Assembly (NCBI GenBank): GCA_041737835.1
Contig: JBGSQY010000049.1
Reading direction: 5' to 3' (one strand)
Length of the DNA: 64,000 nucleotides
From: Bythopirellula sp041737835
GTDB taxonomy: Bacteria; Planctomycetota; Planctomycetia; Pirellulales; Lacipirellulaceae
A program made the translations under genes and the position numbers. Positions 1 through 7,596 of this stretch are shown here, in pieces (the stretch's first letter is position 1; every line of letters starts with the position of its first letter). The notes beneath the pieces were generated by a model. The model made no database searches, was not told the origin of the DNA, and was given only the letters and a program-made list of their open reading frames with translations.

Positions 1-121
1 CATGGTCCACGTGAACAAGGTGCTCAACGCCGCCGCCTGGACTTACGTGGCTGGCACACTGCAAGCCGTGATGACGTTGCTCTACTACATTGTCCGCTTC
101 ACAGGCAACAGTCGTGAATAA
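1..121 (+). CDS. C-terminal end of YugP-type zinc metallopeptidase (partial)
   Basis: The window opens inside this gene. The frame starting at base 2 reads 39 residues to a TAA at 119-121. It contains KVLNAAAWTYVAGTLQAV followed by a hydrophobic stretch rich in L and Y. From memory, this is how the neutral zinc metallopeptidase family of YugP (PF04298) ends: a last membrane helix after a conserved LNAAAxTYVA motif. The HExxH active site would lie upstream, outside the window. The call rests on one short motif, so the family is likely but not certain. The next gene is 160 bases downstream on the same strand. Confidence 0.65.
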   Translation, partial: MVHVNKVLNAAAWTYVAGTLQAVMTLLYYIVRFTGNSRE

Positions 122-282
122 TACAAGGTGAGCCGGGTTGTCCCGACCCCCGAATACCCAGTTTGCAGCCTAGAAAGGCACTCCCCGACCGGATACCATA
201 AAGGGTTGAAAAGCCGCGTGATTTTCGGCGGCTGGTAACCTGGGGTGACGAATCTCACCCCGCCTGTTGCGGGAGAATCTCA
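122..282 (+). promoter_or_regulatory. Structured intergenic leader with competing hairpins
   Basis: This gap holds several perfect stems. AGCCGC (212-217) pairs with GCGGCT (228-233). GGGGTGA (242-248) pairs with TCACCCC (255-261). CCCGC (259-263) pairs with GCGGG (269-273). The last two share bases 259-261, so they cannot form together, and the last one would bury the GGGAG (271-275) that serves as ribosome binding site for the gene at 283. This is the geometry of a translational switch, but no known riboswitch consensus was recognised, and terminator function for the upstream gene is an alternative. Confidence 0.4.
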
Positions 283-807
283 ATGGTGCAGCGGCTCTGT
301 AACCACGCGGCCTTGGTGGTGCTCGGCATATTTGTCGGCATGGTCGTAGCTGTTGGCTGGTACGGTTTGGGCCAAGGCACCCAAGTTCAAGCCACCGCCA
401 CCCACGGCGAGGCAAACTTCGCCATCGCCACCGGCTTTGTCGACATGGAAATCGAGGCGTTTTACTTTCTCGACTTTCTCACGGGCGATCTCCGTGCTGC
501 CGTCGTCAGTCGCCGCACGGGGGAATTTGTCTCCTTCTTTGAGAAGAATATTTTGGCAGACTTTGGCACGCTCCCCAAGAACCCCAAATTTTTGATGGTC
601 ACCGGCATGGCCAACATCCCGCGTGGCCAGGCGGCCTACCAAATCGGCAACAGCCTGATTTACATCGCCGAGGCTTCAGGCGGAACGGTGAATGCCTATG
701 CTTTGCCTTGGAACTCCACGTTGAACAACAAAGGCGAACCGCAACGAGGCAGTTTCGTGCGTGTGGCGGGTGGCTCGTTCCGCACGGCCTTTGTTCGCGA
801 TGAATGA
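283..807 (+). CDS. Hypothetical protein with N-terminal membrane anchor
   Basis: A 174-residue protein of unrecognised family. Residues about 9-30 form one hydrophobic segment (ALVVLGIFVGMVVAVGW), so it is either membrane-anchored or secreted. The rest is a soluble domain that alternates hydrophobic and polar residues, with a MEIEAFYFLDFLTGDLRAAV stretch. The start is supported by GGGAG at 271-275. The stop codon (805-807) lies just before the thiS start, and ATG codons at 800, 815 and 818 follow, so translation of thiS may be coupled to it. No function is proposed. Confidence 0.6.
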   Translation: MVQRLCNHAALVVLGIFVGMVVAVGWYGLGQGTQVQATATHGEANFAIATGFVDMEIEAFYFLDFLTGDLRAAVVSRRTGEFVSFFEKNILADFGTLPKNPKFLMVTGMANIPRGQAAYQIGNSLIYIAEASGGTVNAYALPWNSTLNNKGEPQRGSFVRVAGGSFRTAFVRDE

Positions 808-814
808 GAGAAGC

Positions 815-1018
815 ATGATGCAACTCACGGTTAATGGCCAACCGCGTGAACTCGCCGAGGGTTCGACAATTGCTGACTTGCTGTGCGAGTTGGAACTCGA
901 TCCGCGCACGCTGGCCGTGGAGCGGAACTTAGATCTTGTGCCCCGCGCAAAACATGCCGAGACGCAACTTGAGGCTGGCGACCGCGTGGAAGTCGTGACC
1001 CTTGTGGGTGGCGGTTAA
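815..1018 (+). CDS. thiS: Sulfur carrier protein ThiS
   Basis: Small ubiquitin-like protein of 67 residues that carries the sulfur used to build the thiazole ring of thiamine. It begins MMQLTVNGQPRE and ends in LVGGG, the diglycine tail that is adenylated and converted to a thiocarboxylate. The length and the run of beta strands fit the family. The start at 815 was chosen because GAGAG lies at 807-811; ATG at 800 overlaps the upstream stop and 818 is equally possible. The gene for its partner thiG follows after 45 bases. Confidence 0.9.
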   Translation: MMQLTVNGQPRELAEGSTIADLLCELELDPRTLAVERNLDLVPRAKHAETQLEAGDRVEVVTLVGGG

Positions 1019-1063
1019 GGACAATACTAGCCGCGAATCAACGATTCGCAGGGACCCGAAAGA

Positions 1064-1900
1064 ATGGCAACTGATCTGCAAACAGAAAATTCGCTCACCA
1101 TCGGCACGCACACGCTCAACAGTCGGTTGATTGTGGGGACGGGCAAATATGCCAGCTACGCGTTGATGGGCGAATCGCTGGAACGTTCGGGCACCGATTG
1201 CATCACGGTCGCCATCCGTCGCGAGCGGTTGATTGATGCGGCTGGTAATAATCTGCTCGATTTCATCGACACCCAGCGCTACACCTTACTGCCCAACACG
1301 GCTGGGTGTTTCAATGCCGAGGATGCCATCCGTGTGGCCCGGCTAGGCCGCGAAATTTTGTTGGGTCTCGAAAATCCTGGTGCCGATTGGGTGAAGCTCG
1401 AAGTGCTGAGCGATACCAAAACACTGCTGCCAGATCCGATTGCCACTTTGGAAGCGACCGAAAAGCTCGTCGCCGAAGGCTTTCAGGTGCTGTGCTATTC
1501 GACCGATGATCCCGTGGTCGCACGGCGATTGAAAAACGCCGGGGCCACGAGCGTGATGCCCGCCGGTAGTCCGATCGGCTCGGGCCAAGGCGTGCTCAAT
1601 CCCAATAACATTCGCATTTGTTTGGAGTATCTGAAGGAAAACGACCCTGATTATCCCGTGATCGTCGATGCCGGCGTCGGCACGGCCAGCGACGTAACCA
1701 TCGCGATGGAGCTGGGCGTTGACGGCGTGCTGCTGAACACGGGCATCGCCCACGCCAAGGATCCCTTACGAATGGCCGATGCGATGCGTCACGCGACCGA
1801 AGCTGGACGACTCGCTTTCCTTTCAGGCCGCATTCCGAAAAAGCTTTACGCCACGGCCAGTAGTCCCGAAGAAGGAACGATCACCACGCGACCGCGGTAA
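1064..1900 (+). CDS. thiG: Thiazole synthase ThiG
   Basis: A 278-residue TIM-barrel enzyme that condenses deoxyxylulose 5-phosphate, dehydroglycine or iminoacetate and ThiS-bound sulfur into thiazole phosphate. Visible family motifs are LIVGTGKY near the N terminus, DWVKLEVLSD with the lysine that forms the imine with the sugar, MPAGSPIGSG, and VDAGVGTASD with GVDGVLLNTGIA in the phosphate-binding part. It lies directly after thiS. The glycine- or tyrosine-cleaving ThiO/ThiH and ThiF partners are not in the window, so they must be elsewhere. Confidence 0.96.
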   Translation: MATDLQTENSLTIGTHTLNSRLIVGTGKYASYALMGESLERSGTDCITVAIRRERLIDAAGNNLLDFIDTQRYTLLPNTAGCFNAEDAIRVARLGREILLGLENPGADWVKLEVLSDTKTLLPDPIATLEATEKLVAEGFQVLCYSTDDPVVARRLKNAGATSVMPAGSPIGSGQGVLNPNNIRICLEYLKENDPDYPVIVDAGVGTASDVTIAMELGVDGVLLNTGIAHAKDPLRMADAMRHATEAGRLAFLSGRIPKKLYATASSPEEGTITTRPR

Positions 1901-1930
1901 CAAATTCTCTCACGGCAGAATGAAGGACCG

Positions 1931-3952
1931 ATGCCGACCTCCAGTCAAATTGACGTTTCCGACATACTTGGGCCCGAGGGCTCGATTGCTCGGCGGTTGT
2001 CGCACTACGAAGAGCGGCCGCAGCAACTTGCGATGGCCGCTGCCGTGGCCGCGGCGATTCGCAACAAGCAGCATCTTGTCGTGGAAGCAGGCACCGGTGT
2101 GGGCAAGAGCTTCGCTTATTTGGTGCCAGCCATTTTGGCCGCGACGCAGGAAGAAGGCTCCGAATCTCAAGAAAAGAAGCCTCTGCGAGTCGTGATCTCC
2201 ACGCACACGATCAGCTTGCAGGAACAGCTGCTGCACAAAGATTTGCCGCTGCTCAACAGCGTGATTCCACGTGAGTTTTCGGCCGTCTTGGTCAAAGGCC
2301 GCGGCAATTACATCAGCTTGCGTCGCTTACACAAAGCCATCGCACGCGGTGGCAGCTTGTTCGATAAATACGAATCGCTCGACGAGTTGCGTGCGATTCG
2401 CGACTGGAGCGAGACGACCACCGACGGCTCGCGGAGCGATCTTTCGTTCCAACCGACCCCGCAAGTTTGGGAAGAAGTGATGAGCGACCACGGCAACTGC
2501 ATGGGTCGCAATTGCCCGACCCATCGTAAGTGCTTTTATTATCAGGATCGCCGTCGGGCTCAGAATGCTCAGATTTTGATCGTTAATCATGCCCTGTTTT
2601 TTAGTGACTTGGCCCTGCGACGTGCCGGCGTGAATATCTTGCCGGATTACGACGTTGTGGTGCTCGACGAAGCCCACACCATCGAGGGTGTGGCGGCCGA
2701 CCACATGGGGATTCGTCTTTCCAACGGGCAAATTGAATACACACTGAGCCGGCTCTACAACGAGCGGACACAAAAAGGTTTGCTCGCCGATTTTGAAATG
2801 CGCGATTTGCAAAAAATCGTCGAACGCTGCCGCATGGTGGCGGACGAGTTTTTCGCCGACCTGTTGGATTGGCAGGAAGACAAAGCTCCCAGCAATGGCC
2901 GCGTTACTCAACCGCTTGAGATCAAGAATCAACTCAGCGGTGAGCTACACAAACTCGCGCGGGAAGTTAAGCGAGTTGGTGATGCTAAACATGAAGAAAC
3001 CGACAAGCAGGATTATATTTCCGCTCATGATCGGCTGATTGCCCTCTCGGGCGAACTCAATTCCTGGCACCGCCAACAACTCGCGGGGGCCGTCTATTGG
3101 GTCGAAGCCTACCGGACTCGTCGCGGTGTTCCGCGGCTCTCGTTGTTGGCTTCGCCGATTGACGTCGGTCCAGTGCTCCGCGATCAACTCTTTAACCAAG
3201 TCCCTACCGCGATTCTCACGAGTGCTACCTTAGCCGTCGGACACAGTGACAAGTTTGAGTTTTTCCGCGATCGCATCGGTCTCGTGAAAAGCAACACGCT
3301 GAAACTCGACAGCCCCTTCGACTATTCCGAGCAGGCCGAATTGGTGACCTTACGAGGCATGCCCGACCCTTCCAGCGAACGCCAAGAATTCGATCAGGCC
3401 TCGCTCGAAATGATTCGTCATTTTGTCCGCGAGAGCGATGGCCATGCGTTTGTGTTGTTCACGAGTTACGAATCCCTGCGCCGCGCGGCCACGCAGTTGG
3501 CGCCTTGGCTGCGTGCCAACAACCTTAACTTGCTAAGCCAAGCCGATGGCACCTCGCGGACGCAGATGATCGAGAATTTCAAAGCCGATCCGCGCTCCGT
3601 TTTGCTGGGGACCGACAGTTTCTGGCAAGGGGTCGACGTGCCGGGGGATGCCTTGCAGTTGGTGATCATCGCCAAGCTGCCGTTCAGTGTGCCGGATCGC
3701 CCCCTGCTTGAGGCCCGTTTTGAAGCGATTCGCGATCATGGCGGCGAGCCGTTTCGCGAGTATCAACTCCCCGAAGCGGTGCTCAAGCTCAAGCAAGGTT
3801 TTGGCCGTTTGATCCGCAGCCGCACCGACACGGGCCGCGTGGTGATTCTCGACCCGCGGATTCACACAAAATCATACGGCCGGACGTTTGTCGATTCGCT
3901 CCCCAATTGCCGGAAATCGCAATTGGACTATGCTGTGCTGATTGGCTCGTAA
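1931..3952 (+). CDS. DinG-family ATP-dependent helicase (XPD-like)
   Basis: A 673-residue superfamily 2 helicase. Walker A is AGTGVGKS (residues 53-60), the DEAH box is at 246-249, and late motifs include GTDSFWQGVDVPG and QGFGRLIRS. Family members carry a 4Fe-4S cluster held by four cysteines between Walker A and the DEAH box. Three are visible here (C190, C195, C201), but the first, normally in a NYLC motif, is Ser129 in KGRGNYISL. The cluster may be absent or have another ligand. An AAGGA sequence precedes the ATG. The predicted job is unwinding DNA during repair. The C terminus ends soon after the helicase core, so no exonuclease domain is present. Confidence 0.9.
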   Translation: MPTSSQIDVSDILGPEGSIARRLSHYEERPQQLAMAAAVAAAIRNKQHLVVEAGTGVGKSFAYLVPAILAATQEEGSESQEKKPLRVVISTHTISLQEQLLHKDLPLLNSVIPREFSAVLVKGRGNYISLRRLHKAIARGGSLFDKYESLDELRAIRDWSETTTDGSRSDLSFQPTPQVWEEVMSDHGNCMGRNCPTHRKCFYYQDRRRAQNAQILIVNHALFFSDLALRRAGVNILPDYDVVVLDEAHTIEGVAADHMGIRLSNGQIEYTLSRLYNERTQKGLLADFEMRDLQKIVERCRMVADEFFADLLDWQEDKAPSNGRVTQPLEIKNQLSGELHKLAREVKRVGDAKHEETDKQDYISAHDRLIALSGELNSWHRQQLAGAVYWVEAYRTRRGVPRLSLLASPIDVGPVLRDQLFNQVPTAILTSATLAVGHSDKFEFFRDRIGLVKSNTLKLDSPFDYSEQAELVTLRGMPDPSSERQEFDQASLEMIRHFVRESDGHAFVLFTSYESLRRAATQLAPWLRANNLNLLSQADGTSRTQMIENFKADPRSVLLGTDSFWQGVDVPGDALQLVIIAKLPFSVPDRPLLEARFEAIRDHGGEPFREYQLPEAVLKLKQGFGRLIRSRTDTGRVVILDPRIHTKSYGRTFVDSLPNCRKSQLDYAVLIGS

Positions 3953-3967
3953 AATTGAGGACCCACC

Positions 3968-5140
3968 GTGGCACAGACTGTTGAACCTGTTATCACCGAA
4001 CAGACCAGTGGACGACTACTCGCGCTCGACGCTTTTCGTGGCATGACGATTTTGGCCATGATTCTGGTGAACAATCCGGGCGACTGGGGGCATATGTATT
4101 GGCCGCTCGCGCATGCTCCCTGGCATGGTTGGACTCCCACGGACTTGGTGTTTCCTTTTTTCTTGTTCATCGTCGGAACCGCACTGGCTTATTCGCTGCG
4201 CAAGTTCCGCAATGGCGCGGAAGTTTCTCCCGCGGTGTATTGGCGAATTGCTCGCCGCACGATTGTGTTGATCGCCTTGGGGCTGCTGCTCAATCGCTCG
4301 ACATCGATTTTCAACTTTCTTTTGGGTAACGCGGACACAATCGTTTGGAGCAACTGGCGGTTTCCGGGTGTGTTGCAGCGGATCGGCTTGGTCTATTTGC
4401 TTGCTTCGCTTGTCGTTTTGCACTTGGGGCTGCGTTCTCAAGTGATCCTCGCGGCGGTTCTGCTGCTCGGTTATTGGGGACTACTGGCATGGTTACCGAC
4501 GGATAATTACCAAACCAATCTTTCGCCCGACGGCAATGTCGTGCGCGAAGTCGACTTGGCTATCCTGGGACCAAGCCACATGTACACCCAAGCCACCAGC
4601 GAAAAGACCGACCCCGAAGGTCTCCTGAGCACCCTCCCTGCGATCGTGACGGCCCTGGCCGGATATTGGGTGGGGCTGTTCATCCAACGCCGCGGAGTAA
4701 ACGTCAAAACAGTTGTGGGCCTATTAATCGCGGGGGCCATCGCCGTCGCGATTGGATTGCTCTGGGGCACAGTGTTGCCCATCAATAAGAAACTTTGGAC
4801 CAGCAGCTTCGTCGTCCTGACCGCCGGCTGGGGGTCGATTGTGCTGGCCGGGTCGCTGCTGAAATTTGATATCTGGGGCTGGCGAAGAATTGGCCGAGCA
4901 TTTGAAATCGTCGGCGTAAACGCGATTCTCGTGTTCGTGGCTTCGGGGCTATGCGCGGTGCTGCTGAGCGTAACGCACGTGGGCGAAGTTTCCACAAAGC
5001 AATGGCTTTACAGCACGCTCTTTACCTCGTGGATCACGAGCCCCGAACTCGCCTCGCTGGGCTATGCGGTCGCCACGGTCACCTTTTGGTGGATTGCCAT
5101 GTGGCTACTCAGCCTCAAAGGCTGGAGCATCCGGGTTTAG
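3968..5140 (+). CDS. HGSNAT/NagX-like membrane protein (DUF5009/DUF1624)
   Basis: A 390-residue polytopic inner-membrane protein with about ten hydrophobic segments. It starts with the family signature RLLALDAFRGMTILAMILVN and continues with HGWTPTDLVFPFFLFIVG. The family includes the eukaryotic heparan-alpha-glucosaminide N-acetyltransferase and the bacterial NagX-like proteins often linked to amino-sugar use; the bacterial substrate is usually unknown. Translation starts at GTG with GAGGA at 3957-3961. The stop codon overlaps the stop of the convergent SYLF gene by four bases. Confidence 0.85.
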   Translation: MAQTVEPVITEQTSGRLLALDAFRGMTILAMILVNNPGDWGHMYWPLAHAPWHGWTPTDLVFPFFLFIVGTALAYSLRKFRNGAEVSPAVYWRIARRTIVLIALGLLLNRSTSIFNFLLGNADTIVWSNWRFPGVLQRIGLVYLLASLVVLHLGLRSQVILAAVLLLGYWGLLAWLPTDNYQTNLSPDGNVVREVDLAILGPSHMYTQATSEKTDPEGLLSTLPAIVTALAGYWVGLFIQRRGVNVKTVVGLLIAGAIAVAIGLLWGTVLPINKKLWTSSFVVLTAGWGSIVLAGSLLKFDIWGWRRIGRAFEIVGVNAILVFVASGLCAVLLSVTHVGEVSTKQWLYSTLFTSWITSPELASLGYAVATVTFWWIAMWLLSLKGWSIRV

Positions 5141-6204
5141 CGTACTTGCTGAGCTCCGACGGTTGCCGCAGGTGGTGGTGGGAGGAGCAAGGTCGGCATG
5201 GCCGCGCGAGTCGCGTCGATGTATTCGCGCAAGAGTTCCATAGTCGTCTGAAATTCTGGTCGCGAAGTAAGATCGGTGAATTTCGTGTCGCCGCTCACCA
5301 GCTTAAAGCGACCAAACACATTCTCAAGCGCCGTGATATCGGCTCCGTCACCCGAGGTTCGCAGTTCGGGGGGAAGTGCCAAATACTTATCCCAATCCGG
5401 ATTGAGGATTTGCGCAAGTTGCGTGGAGGAAGAGACCAGCGCTTGCCGCAGGGCTTCCACTCGCACCGGCGAAATCGCCGTGGCTGGTATGACCGAGCTA
5501 TCAGGCGTCGTGGCCGCTTGTTCCGCCGCGACGGCTTCCACGCGCATACCCCCGGTGAGTTCGGTCACGAAGGCCTGCATTTGCGTGGCCGCTGGCGGAA
5601 TCACTTGCGGCATGTTGGGATCCGTAGTTCCGTAGAACGACATGTTGGCGGCTTGATTGATTTCGAGCACCGAACCATCAACCGACGCCCCCAGGAATAA
5701 GCCTCGGCTACGTGAGTACGAGAGAATCTCCGCTTGCAAGCGCATGTCCGTTGCAGCGGAAGCATTGCGTCCGACGGGACCCGCGGCGGCGGCGGCATCG
5801 ACGCCAATCGTGAACTTGCCATTGAGCAGACTTTCGACGCTCCGCCGGGTTGTGAAGACCAGCACCACGTCGGTTCCTTGCACGCCGGCTTGCCAACCGA
5901 CGCTGCCCCCCGTAAGGGTCACAAACCGTGGCAATCCCCAACTGCCGTCGGCATCGCGAATCATAACCACACCTTGCCCACGGCGTATGCCGGCGACAAA
6001 ACCAATCTTGATCACGCGGGGAATGATGGCCAAGCCTTGCGCTTCATTGAGTAGCCGTGTGGGAATCGACCGCCCGGGAATAGCGATCAATTCCGCCAGC
6101 ACCTGTTCACTTTGGGTAATCGTCGTCGTGGGATCGTTCGCCCACGAGCGAGTTGTAACCAATCCAAGCGTGATAACAACGAGTGCGGCCAATCCGTGAC
6201 GCAT
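5137..6204 (-). CDS. SYLF (Ysc84-like) lipid-binding domain protein, secreted
   Basis: A 355-residue protein with a signal peptide (residues 1-22, ending near RSWA). The SYLF core follows: AQGLAIIPRVIKIGFVAGI, GQGVVMIRDADGSWG, FVTLTGGSVGWQAGVQGTD, VLVFTTRRSVESLLNGKF and GLFLGASVDGS. SYLF domains bind phosphoinositides in eukaryotes; in bacteria they are exported proteins of unclear function. The C-terminal 150 residues outside the domain are not recognised. The start at 6204 fits the signal peptide. The gene converges on the preceding one. Confidence 0.85.
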   Translation of the reverse strand: MRHGLAALVVITLGLVTTRSWANDPTTTITQSEQVLAELIAIPGRSIPTRLLNEAQGLAIIPRVIKIGFVAGIRRGQGVVMIRDADGSWGLPRFVTLTGGSVGWQAGVQGTDVVLVFTTRRSVESLLNGKFTIGVDAAAAAGPVGRNASAATDMRLQAEILSYSRSRGLFLGASVDGSVLEINQAANMSFYGTTDPNMPQVIPPAATQMQAFVTELTGGMRVEAVAAEQAATTPDSSVIPATAISPVRVEALRQALVSSSTQLAQILNPDWDKYLALPPELRTSGDGADITALENVFGRFKLVSGDTKFTDLTSRPEFQTTMELLREYIDATRAAMPTLLLPPPPAATVGAQQVR

Positions 6205-6357
6205 GGGAACTCCGTAAATTGAAAACTCGTAAACTGAAAAAATAGCGGGGCAAGATAACTACGCGAAGCATCGCCGTCTGGGTCGAGATTCTAAACCAGT
6301 CGGTGCGTTCTGAAAGCGCCAAAATTTGGCCGCCGGGTGCTAGCATAATGGCGATCT

Positions 6358-6384
6358 GGTATAATTAGCTACGGAGGAAAAGCT
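6358..6384 (+). promoter_or_regulatory. Candidate -10 and ribosome binding site of the toxin-antitoxin operon
   Basis: A perfect TATAAT (6360-6365) is followed by GGAGGA (6373-6378) six bases before the antitoxin ATG. No convincing -35 hexamer was seen at the usual spacing. If this -10 is used, the transcript would be nearly leaderless. Confidence 0.4.
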
Positions 6385-6609
6385 ATGTCGTACAATTTCC
6401 CGCCTGAAATCAGGACACTCGTCGATCAAAATATGGCCCTTGGCGTTTATGCGTCCGAGGAGCATCTGTTGCAAGCCGCCTTGGGTGTTTTGAGCGAGTA
6501 TCATGCCACGATTGGCGATATCCGCCACGGCATGAATGAGTACGAGGAGGGAAAGGGTGAATTATTGTCGGAAGCCTTCGCAGGCATACGTCAGCAAATC
6601 GAGAACTAG
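6385..6609 (+). CDS. ParD-like antitoxin of a type II toxin-antitoxin pair
   Basis: A 74-residue protein. The N-terminal part (YNFPPEIRTLVDQNMALGVYASEEHLLQAALGVL) fits the ribbon-helix-helix pattern of ParD/CopG-type antitoxins, which bind DNA as dimers and the toxin with their C-terminal tail. It has a strong GGAGGA site. The toxin gene starts three bases after its stop, so the pair is translated together and probably autorepressed. It is the only obvious toxin-antitoxin pair in the window and no other mobile gene lies beside it. Confidence 0.75.
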   Translation: MSYNFPPEIRTLVDQNMALGVYASEEHLLQAALGVLSEYHATIGDIRHGMNEYEEGKGELLSEAFAGIRQQIEN

Positions 6610-6612
6610 CGC

Positions 6613-6936
6613 GTGACGTACCGTGTGATCATTGTGCCGCGAGCGAAACAGCAACTCGCTCAGATCGCACTCTGGTGGTCTGGAAATCGATCCGCAGAGC
6701 AGGCGTTGAAATGGCTGGAGCATTCTGAAACTTCGCTCCAGTCACTCTCCTCAAATCCCGAACGATGTCGGCTCGCACGAGAGAATGAAGACTTCGATCA
6801 AGAACTGCGAGAGCTTTACTTTGGATCGGGTAAGAAGTTTACCCATCGTGCTATCTTTGAAATTCGAGATAGCGATGTCATCGTGTATACAATACGACAT
6901 CTTGCACAAGCCGATTTAACATCTGACGATCTCTAA
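6613..6936 (+). CDS. ParE/RelE-like toxin
   Basis: A 107-residue protein starting at GTG. It has the RelE/ParE pattern: YRVIIVPRAKQQLAQIALWW at the start, a helical middle with SLSSNPERCRLA, and the closing strands THRAIFEIRDSDVIVYTIRHL. ParE toxins poison gyrase and RelE toxins cut mRNA on the ribosome; the sequence alone does not tell which applies. It is preceded immediately by the antitoxin. The downstream 68 bases before the convergent GrpB gene show only a short TGCCGGCA palindrome. Confidence 0.8.
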   Translation: MTYRVIIVPRAKQQLAQIALWWSGNRSAEQALKWLEHSETSLQSLSSNPERCRLARENEDFDQELRELYFGSGKKFTHRAIFEIRDSDVIVYTIRHLAQADLTSDDL

Positions 6937-7004
6937 TTCCTTATTCGCGCTTAATCAGCTTCAACACTGCCCTGCCGGCAAGGAAAGGTCATAGCTGGGA
7001 ACAA

Positions 7005-7577
7005 CTATGCATCAGTAGGGCAAGGCTGCCATCCAATTTGCGAAGCCCAATTCTCAGCGGCAAAGTAAATGAGATCAACAGCGGGATCCTTAACGCTGGG
7101 ATACTTCTTTGGATCCTTCAACTCAGTTGCGAGTAACATTTTAAGTTTGCAATAGGCTTCAGCAGTTGGTAGATGCCTGCGAAGATAGTCTCTAAATAGA
7201 AGCGAGTATCTTTGATTAGCTCGGCTAGCTAATCGGACATGTGTATTAGTGAAACGCTGGTGCCGCGGTGGATTAAAGAACCATTTTTCCCATTCACTTT
7301 TAGACGCAACATCCCCGGCAGGTTGATGATCACTTGTGATATTCTCGGCACGTGAGTAACCGAGCATTTCAAACTTGTTTAATAAATCATCATCGAATGC
7401 TGCCACTGTTACCTGTATGTCGATGATGTTTTTTGCGGCCAAACCAGGAACAGCTGTGGAACCAATATGGTCGATGCGTATAGCCTTTGCTCCGAGCCCC
7501 TTACGCAATGCACCAGCAATTACCTTGAAATCGTTGGGCCACGACGGTTGATAGGGAACAATTTCTAAAACTGCCAT
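7005..7577 (-). CDS. GrpB family protein (UPF0157 nucleotidyltransferase fold)
   Basis: A 190-residue protein with the GrpB pattern: IVPYQPSWPNDFKVIAGAL at the start, then IRIDHIGSTAVPGLAAKNIIDIQV, the conserved HIGST and the DIQV acidic strand of a nucleotidyltransferase-like fold. Members are found alone or fused to dephospho-CoA kinase, and their biochemical role is not settled. Its composition is visibly more AT-rich than that of its neighbours, which could indicate later acquisition. It lies 20 bases upstream of the stop of the next gene on the same strand. Confidence 0.85.
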   Translation of the reverse strand: MAVLEIVPYQPSWPNDFKVIAGALRKGLGAKAIRIDHIGSTAVPGLAAKNIIDIQVTVAAFDDDLLNKFEMLGYSRAENITSDHQPAGDVASKSEWEKWFFNPPRHQRFTNTHVRLASRANQRYSLLFRDYLRRHLPTAEAYCKLKMLLATELKDPKKYPSVKDPAVDLIYFAAENWASQIGWQPCPTDA

Positions 7578-7596
7578 CTGAGTTACTCCCTATCCT

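Noticed and set aside
122..282. TPP riboswitch upstream of thiS-thiG
   Set aside because: The conserved CUGAGA and GCGUAGGGA-type segments are not present in the right order, and a hypothetical gene lies between.
4951..5700. 249-residue plus-strand ORF over the SYLF gene
   Set aside because: Mirror frame of the SYLF gene with random-looking composition rich in Arg and His.
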